Below, one piece after another: positions 49,101-64,000 of a DNA stretch of 64,000 nt. This DNA is from Amyelois transitella. Its lineage: Eukaryota > Arthropoda > Insecta > Lepidoptera > Pyralidae. Under the pieces are notes generated by a model. The model had not been told where the DNA came from and ran no database searches. It worked only from the letters and a program-made list of their open reading frames with translations. The stretch lies in assembly GCF_032362555.1 (NCBI RefSeq), contig NC_083507.1:4343001-4407000 (forward strand), written 5' to 3'. A program made the position numbers and the translations under genes. The first letter of the stretch is position 1. Every line of letters begins with the position of its first letter.

Positions 49101-50117
49101 GTGGACGCCTTGCCGATGGTACTTTTCCAAGACTCTGCATTCCATGCTTGCGGCTGAGTTGAGATTTTACTAGGGATGGCTCAGAGTTTTCGTTCTGAAA
49201 ATAATTTAAAACAGATATGTATTGTAAAAGGTTTTTAGAAAACCGGCCAAGTACAACATACTTGAATGTTCTTCACCATCATAAAGTCCATTGCCAGCCC
49301 AACATAATGACAGATCGACAGATTGCAGTAGAGGCTAAGTAATAGGTTCCTGTTTTTACCGTTTAGGTAGGAACCCTGAAACTACAGATGCCATTAACTT
49401 CATTACACAAATGGAAATATAATAATTAAGCTATTACTGCAAAAGAAAACTAAGGTTCAATGAACTTGCAAAACAAAGGCATATAGCATCATTGACAAAT
49501 TTAATTTTTTTTCCATCATGAATTAATGTAAATGTGAATTCTTATATGAACTACTTTCATTCCTAAGTAGGTACCTAGGAACACAAGGATGCAAGGTCAA
49601 CAGTTTAACAACAATTGTACTGCAAGTTTGTTCTAGTAATATGACAAACCAAGGTCAATCCATTCATCTGTAACTATATCATTGTATGCATGATACTGAT
49701 TAATTAAATTTATAATATATTTAAACACAAATATAGTGCCTTCAAAATGGGCATAATGCCCTAAAGCAATAAAAACAATTATCATATGTAATGTAAAAAA
49801 TTGTCTGAAAATTGGGAGAACATTTTATAGAGAAATAGGTACACAAAACTACCCTGTTTTCACGAAGAATTAACATAAAAAGGATTCAGTCTGGTATGCT
49901 GCAAGGTATACAAAGGGAATCATAAATAATGAGGGATGCATTATTTTTCCATGAATAGTACATGTTTTAGTTACTGAGAGTAATGACACAAAAGTTCACT
50001 AACCCTGTTAGTGCAGTACAAGCTATTGATATCCAACTTCTGGTATTTTTGCTTGCCGGACGTCGGCTTCGACTGCGCCGTAGTGCCTCCGCCGCCCGGC
50101 GTCGAGAGTGCAGACAT
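34177..50117 (-). CDS. nocte: PRRC2-family protein (nocte/BAT2-like)
   Basis: Coding exons: 50117-50004, 49194-49049, 48799-48739, 48568-48394, 48039-47930, 47821-47616, 47419-46439, 46214-43196, 43101-42841, 42529-42391, 41998-41715, 41405-41148, 34833-34656, 34298-34177. They join in phase to 6054 nt, 2017 residues. The conserved BAT2 N-terminal domain spans about residues 1-290 (KQKYQKLDINSLY, RKHGMQSLGKVPSARRPPAN, RTEFPSLEAA, FRAILPSF, DYDQKLDFSDGE). Residues about 355-535 are an extreme Arg/Asp/Glu tract; later parts are Gly-, Ser-, Gln- and Pro-rich and disordered. PRRC2 proteins associate with translation initiation factors and stress granules; Drosophila nocte is needed for temperature entrainment of the clock. 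The 6.3-kb intron 34834-41147 holds an inverted LINE. Confidence 0.95.
35328..36764 (+). CDS. LINE ORF1 (gag-like, CCHC zinc knuckles)
   Basis: From the ATG at 35328 (MELGDEEGPPDWGG), 478 residues. The frame is open further upstream, but no in-frame ATG occurs between the inferred element start (35154) and 35328. The N-terminal third is Ser/Pro-rich. An RRM-like middle is followed from about residue 244 by three zinc-knuckle motifs (CRNCCKFGHISKQC, CYRCGQFQHSGDSC, CLFCGNSHLATDPSC), typical of I-, R1- and Jockey-group ORF1 proteins that bind element RNA. It overlaps the ORF2 start by 32 nt in another frame, implying translational coupling, reinitiation or frameshift. Confidence 0.9.
   Translation: MELGDEEGPPDWGGTSSSSRKKSSTPRPSKRPAESAIESEPKKTSPPSDSIQSVFHRPGFEPDSIIKYTDEDDAPFIVYVTRMEPDPSAGLSIKLLKFAQFLHQNSVSGIKSGGLKLMGRNKISIEFTDRDSANSFLENPLIPNNKYTASVPRFNISRMGVVRDIPTDWTLEELINNISVPPNCGQVVMARRLNSKSKKPDSSVSWFPTTTVVLTFRGHVLPERVFCFHTSLPVSVYLLPTIQCRNCCKFGHISKQCRSKPRCYRCGQFQHSGDSCSSDVPLLCLFCGNSHLATDPSCPEHIRQKQIKVIMANDNISYSEAAMKIPQKRSFSQVAAADTPASSQFYSSQSPVSSPQRPPNPPRSSAPNLSSSYKKTITISPKTRPELGKSYDIQALREITATPKSSLPNGCACSCQHQDPSTALSPNDNLFEILADALIQFLSRDVDMLPPNTISRLQQIIVPILSKHNGPSSSSVEY
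36733..40437 (+). CDS. LINE ORF2 polyprotein (endonuclease, RT, RNase H)
   Basis: A single uninterrupted 1234-residue frame. Residues about 1-220 are an APE-type endonuclease: AETCLK, GDFNIRS, GSDHFPVL. The reverse transcriptase is centred on YADDIVLFA (Tyr653, Asp655, Asp656), with FLDITSAYDNV and GLPQGSVLSPILYN before it. An RNase H domain begins near residue 950 (FTDASKLS, ESIALFEAV, LSDSLSCLQD, WIPSHSGIKGNE). A C-terminal Cys/His motif, CECGLDEGSLNHIIFNC, lies near residue 1170. All catalytic motifs seen are intact, so this copy could be autonomous. Confidence 0.95.
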   Translation: MDQVLLQWNTRSVSKKKPDLVFLINRYNPIIVAIAETCLKRTSHFHIPHYSCFRDDRDDGWAGCALLVSQSITFTQVPIPPHSSSFHVVAVRALEISFVSVYLPHPHHSIVLELQSILSSIPTPLIILGDFNIRSTLWGCPFDDSIFPVFLDLLDNINLCTLNDGSITRRSPPSQNASIPDLTLTSPQLAPLLLWRVLPTSYGSDHFPVLTTLIKSISKVSPLPPLLKYKTEKADWDKFSTCLKVLTSSLPSPSSQNFLQVYEEFISAVISAADESIPIKNASHNKIPSPPWWDSECSEFIRKRNKAEKDFNSDPTLTNYLLVRKTMAQTKRLLSQKKHLGWKSFCESISPKSSLSSVWKKIKSFRRATAYQDSSSNDTSPWLNDFINRLSPLTAPALDELPYSSYYCPSPTILDDPFSLQELLSALDGLKDSSPGIDGIPFSFITNAPLPSKLYLLSILNHIFLSGSVPESWKNQIIIPILKPGRNPLDPLSYRPIALSSVIHKIMEHLIKNRLEWFIESKGILPNTQFGFRRGMGTLDSLSILVSHIRVAFSKNEHVVGVFLDITSAYDNVQLPILRQKLHKLSIPVRLINIMCNMLMDRHIIVRLQGSLLPPRSVWKGLPQGSVLSPILYNLYTSDLDQSVNCFCNILQYADDIVLFASSDSFDDISRRLNSALFYLNTWLEDHGLSISPLKSNCVVFTRKRSLPLLTISINNETIPQKDSCKFLGITLDSKLTGVTHLNHVVQKAEKGVNVMRSLSGVRWGSHPYSQKLIYNALVRSHFDYGAFLLEPCNKLALAKLDKIQHKCLRIITGAMKSSPTNALQVECLDPPLVLRRQFLADRFLYKTIQLFSHPLLEILNSLSDYCHTSSYWVNKDHPPLVKSFDKIDNLPHPVAQFSKNHIFDIDFHPLIFQPNVLLNIGLSKNLPGADRIFNRIICEKWSDWTLIFTDASKLSQDSNVGAAVWIPKFNLLLSFKYLSQSSIFTGESIALFEAVQFVLSHNLDKSLILSDSLSCLQDILKRPFHAKDNFPITLKIRETLYKCQSSSINVVIAWIPSHSGIKGNETVDMWAKQASTSGSDCHKFHYSRDLRLLAKPQLMTNWNRQWQHSRQQKGVWYGNIQPNLPKVPWFFRHRNLEKWVTSVIIRMRLGHVCIPVFLHKLRIRDTSICECGLDEGSLNHIIFNCPKLVVHLRNIIPSNIPHLNLDTNSFLSLVHTRFCYIIAKFITKNNLKL
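46290..46372 (-). repeat. Fragment of SINE-like repeat family B
   Basis: CCTTCAGTCTTTTCAAGACTGTTGACC and TCTACCCCGCATATAGAC in a PRRC2 intron match the 5' end of family B in reverse. The rest of the family is missing. Confidence 0.6.
49240..49390. repeat. Fragment of a dispersed moth repeat
   Basis: AAAACCGGCCAAGTACAAC and GGTAGGAACCCTGAAACTAC are phrases of a common moth interspersed repeat. It lies in the first PRRC2 intron. Recognition is from memory and class is unknown. Confidence 0.35.
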
Positions 50118-50704
50118 GCTGCGATGTACACACCATCAGGAGATCACCCTCGCACCGACCACCAACTGTAACCAGCGTAACCGACACTTCATAAACGAAT
50201 ACGTTCACGTAATGACTTACAAAAGCCTAAGTAATACACTATAGGATAGCAATATTTGCTACTATATTTGACACAGTTTGTTCTCAAAATTATCACTTCA
50301 CTGCAACACGAATAATTTCAACAGCACAGACATTATTACAGCCCAACTGGAAGGGTTGGGTTGGAAGGTTTATTGACGTGTTACATCCGTACACTGAACA
50401 CTGGATCGATGACATCCAATTTTCCACACTCTTTAGATTGAACTATATAGTTTATATCATCCTTACACCGTGCAAATAATTTTGTTAAGGTAACGGTATT
50501 TGACAAGATTGAAGAACGGTAAATAACAAACTAATTTCTATAGATACACGAAACAACAGAAGCGAAATAAATATCTACCTTGGTCCGTTACGCTTGATAT
50601 TACGTTAAATTAATAGTCTAAGCTCAAAGGCTAATATTACAATAACGATTACTTCAGATTTTTATTATATTCTACTCTACCAAAACTTATATCACTTTAT
50701 TTTA

Positions 50705-50761
50705 AGATGGCGTCTCCACCAAAAGACGATCTCCTTTTTCACAATCAATAGTGTGACGTCA
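50705..50761. promoter_or_regulatory. Candidate PRRC2 promoter sites: AAGATGGCG and CRE
   Basis: AAGATGGCG at 50704-50712 fits a YY1-type element, and TGACGTCA at 50754-50761 is a perfect palindromic CRE/ATF site. Both are about 0.6 kb upstream of the PRRC2 ATG. Their use is inferred from motif and position only. Confidence 0.4.
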
Positions 50762-50967
50762 CAAAGGCTACGTCAACCATAGACAGTAGACAAAACAAGA
50801 ACTTGCCTGCCATCTCGTATCTAGTTGACAAAACTCTCACGCAAGTAAAGGCATAAAGGCAGTCATACACCTAGCTATGCGTATCACAGATTTAAAAACA
50901 TTATAGTACGTAATATATGTTTTTATAAAAAGGTACAAAAAAGAAATTAATACCAATTTATTAATCC

Positions 50968-51163
50968 TACTACTATTATAAAGGCGAAAGTTTGTATGGA
51001 TGTTTGTTACTCTTTCACGCAAAAACTACTGAACCGATTACCATGAAATTTGGTATGTAGGTAGCTGAAGACCCAGAATAACACATAGGCTACTTTTTAT
51101 CCCAGAGTTCCCGCGGGATTTATAGGGTTTCCATGCGGACGAAGTCGCGGGCGGCCTCTAGTA
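50968..51163 (+). repeat. Interspersed repeat family A
   Basis: A well preserved copy running from ATCCTACTACTATTATAAAG to CGGGCGGCCTCTAGTA, nearly the reverse complement of the 2455-2662 copy. Confidence 0.85.
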
Positions 51164-51249
51164 GACACATATTTTTCTTTACAAATTTCAAATGACCACA
51201 TGCAGTTAAGCTATATTTTGGTCATGGTACCAAGCTTTACCGTAATATA

Positions 51250-51771
51250 CAGGGTGACTTTTAATTCAACTGTATAAATTTAACTGTTAAGTGTACTCAT
51301 CTAAAGGATATTTAAAAACGTTAAAAGAAAAATATCGGTTCATATTTCAGAAAGTACGAAAAAAATAAAAGTATCAAAATCCACGATCCTAAATACGTCA
51401 TATCACCCCGGCCGGCGGAAAAGCGACGCGTAAGATTCATTCAGCTGAGCAGAGGTCAACGACACAATTCATTCAGCTGAGCAGAGGTCAACGACACAAT
51501 TCATTCAGCTGAGCGATCTCGACAACTCTGTACTTTACTTGATCTTGATACTAAAAAAATTATTTATTTTTCAGACATTTATTTAGGTACATGTTCAGTT
51601 TTAATTTCTTTTTGTAGTATTAATCTTTAATCAAGTGTGACGTAGTTTTTGAGGGTTTTTTTAAATGTGAAAATGATGACGTGTAATTTAAATAAAAATA
51701 GGCTCAAACGGGTCAGAAGCATGGGTATAGTCTATGTTTAAAAGGATGCAGTTGTTTTAAATGTCACCCTG
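51250..51771. mobile_element. TA-flanked MITE with CAGGGTGAC ends (522 bp)
   Basis: CAGGGTGAC at 51250 and GTCACCCTG at 51763-51771 form terminal inverted repeats, each bounded outside by TA, as expected for a non-autonomous Tc1/mariner-type element. No transposase is encoded. It contains 2.4 tandem copies of a 32-bp unit. Confidence 0.75.
51436..51515. repeat. 32-bp tandem repeat inside the MITE
   Basis: TTCATTCAGCTGAGCAGAGG followed by TCAACGACACAA is repeated exactly twice, with a third partial unit ending at TGAGCGATC. Confidence 0.9.
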
Positions 51772-52481
51772 TATAATAGACATTGTATTGTTACAATACG
51801 GCGTCACTGTATGGGTAATAGTGTAATTATGTAGCTTGGTCCAATTTAAAAACAAACAGCAACAAGCAAGCCTAAAACATCTGATAAAACTGCATCAATA
51901 TACGCGCACATCACGGAAATATATTTTTCCAGGGAAAGTGCAAAAAACCCGAAAATATATTGAGAAAGAAAATGGTACACCCCAAAGGCGTGTCTCTTCA
52001 CGACAAAAGGAGCCCGTTCAACTTGGCTCCTACTTTTCAAAGTGAGCTAGTTACCGCCACTAATCATCTTTCGAGATGGTGTCGACATTTCATTCGATCT
52101 TGAATTCGGTAGGTATGTCGAAACTAGGGCTAAAACTGTTTTAAAAACCTGGGCATTCTCTCCAAGGTCCGACGGTATTTTACTTCAGACCTACTGCTAA
52201 ACCTCTACCCTCCCTGTATATCTCTTCCCCAATACATTCAACTTGGAGATTTCAAAGGCAGGAGTGCATATGCTCATCTGGTTTATCATCAGGCAATTTG
52301 TGTTCATACCATGTGTTTTATTAATCTTACTGGTCTTACATATCTTTGAGCATATAATAATGTTACATTACAGGCGGATATGGATAGCTGTAACCAACTT
52401 TACAATCCAATATTATGTATGTTTTCTTAACCACCTTTATGTAAGGTGGTCTTCTTAACATACATACATATGTACATAAAA

Positions 52482-52817
52482 TCACGTCTTTTTCCCGGAG
52501 GGGTAAGCAGAGACTACACCTTTCCACTTGCCACGATCTCTGCATACTTCCTTCGCTTCATCCATATTCATAACTCTCTTCAAGCAAGCTCGGCGGTTTC
52601 GGGTACTCTTGAACTGGCCTTTTGTCAGGACGTCCAGAATTTTAACAAGATACGTTTGTCTAGGCCTTCCCACTCCGACCTTTCCCTCCACCCTCTCCTT
52701 GTATATCAGCTTAGTCAACCTGCTTTCATTCATCCTCTCCACAGGACCAAACCATCTTAACATACCCTTTTCTATTCCTGTAACTACATCTTCTTTCACA
52801 TCACATTCCCTTGTCAT
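52482..52817 (-). pseudogene. RTE-type retrotransposon remnant (C-terminal RT tail)
   Basis: A 111-codon open fragment on the minus strand contains LRWFGPVERMNESRLTKLIY, GVGRPRQTYL, KSTRNRRACLKRVMN and DEAKEVCRDRGKWKGVV. This is the conserved C-terminal tail of RTE-like non-LTR elements in moths. The rest of the reverse transcriptase is absent, so this is a 5'-truncated dead copy. Confidence 0.85.
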
Positions 52818-53059
52818 ATGTATACGCTGCTTCTTGACGAGTATAGAAAATTGTGTATTAAAGCGAAAAATAAATAATGAAGCACAATTATATCTATTTC
52901 ATCTATTATATAAATGATATGACCTTTAGGTGTCTACCATCCTTTTCTATTACGCTTGCGCATTGAGAACCTTCAAGCATATTGATGAACGAAAAATCAG
53001 TAAGCGAAGTTCTGCGGAGAAGTTCATAATACGAGGAGTGTCTGAGATAACCGGCAGCC

Positions 53060-63954
<10,895 letters not shown>

Positions 63955-64000
63955 GTACGTTTTATAAAAATTCCAACCCTTTATAAGTTAAATTGAGCAT

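Larger units (their letters stand above)
50118..53059. other. Divergent intergenic region PRRC2 / dynamin
   Basis: It holds the PRRC2 promoter and 5' UTR side (50.1-50.8 kb), a family-A repeat, a MITE, the RTE remnant and the dynamin distal promoter just before 53060. No additional gene is supported. Confidence 0.6.

Overview
The window is a piece of a lepidopteran (moth) nuclear genome. The evidence is AT-rich DNA, multi-exon genes with GT-AG introns, and dispersed repeats typical of moths: tRNA-derived SINEs, RTE remnants, a mariner and a full-length LINE. There is no prokaryotic operon structure, CRISPR array or viral genome.

Layout. 1-887 (+): the last two coding exons of Rrp4/EXOSC2, an exosome cap subunit. 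2742-11255 (+): a complete 11-coding-exon gene for the dynein-2 intermediate chain DYNC2I1/WDR60, with a 1.3-kb mariner in one intron. 12178-27901 (-): a choline transporter-like gene of the SLC44A2/4/5 (Ctl2) group. It faces DYNC2I1 tail to tail and has two alternative first coding exons and a pair of alternative exons for an extracellular loop. About 28.0-33.4 kb: gene-poor DNA with repeats, a CpG-rich patch and the first copy of a 222-bp direct duplication. 34177-50117 (-): a complete 14-exon PRRC2/nocte gene of 2017 codons; its 6.3-kb penultimate-exon intron carries an apparently intact LINE on the opposite strand (35154-40741). 50.1-53.06 kb: the divergent intergenic region with a CRE site, a TA-flanked MITE and an RTE remnant. 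53060-63954 (+, runs off the end): dynamin (shibire), with two tandem alternative first coding exons that each encode the P-loop.

Exon phases were checked by hand. The joined lengths are 3339 nt (DYNC2I1), 2067 nt (Ctl2 with the short loop exon) and 6054 nt (PRRC2); the in-window dynamin part is 1203 nt. All are multiples of three.

The five host genes are unrelated housekeeping or cell-biology genes (RNA decay, ciliary transport, choline-like transport, translation/stress granules, endocytosis) and do not form a functional cluster. The most interesting signals are structural: duplicated alternative exons in dynamin and Ctl2, decayed tandem copies of a dynamin exon tail, an intact LINE with a candidate 12-bp target-site duplication, a duplicated 3'-flank segment carrying poly(A) signals, and a near-consensus X-box upstream of the ciliary gene.
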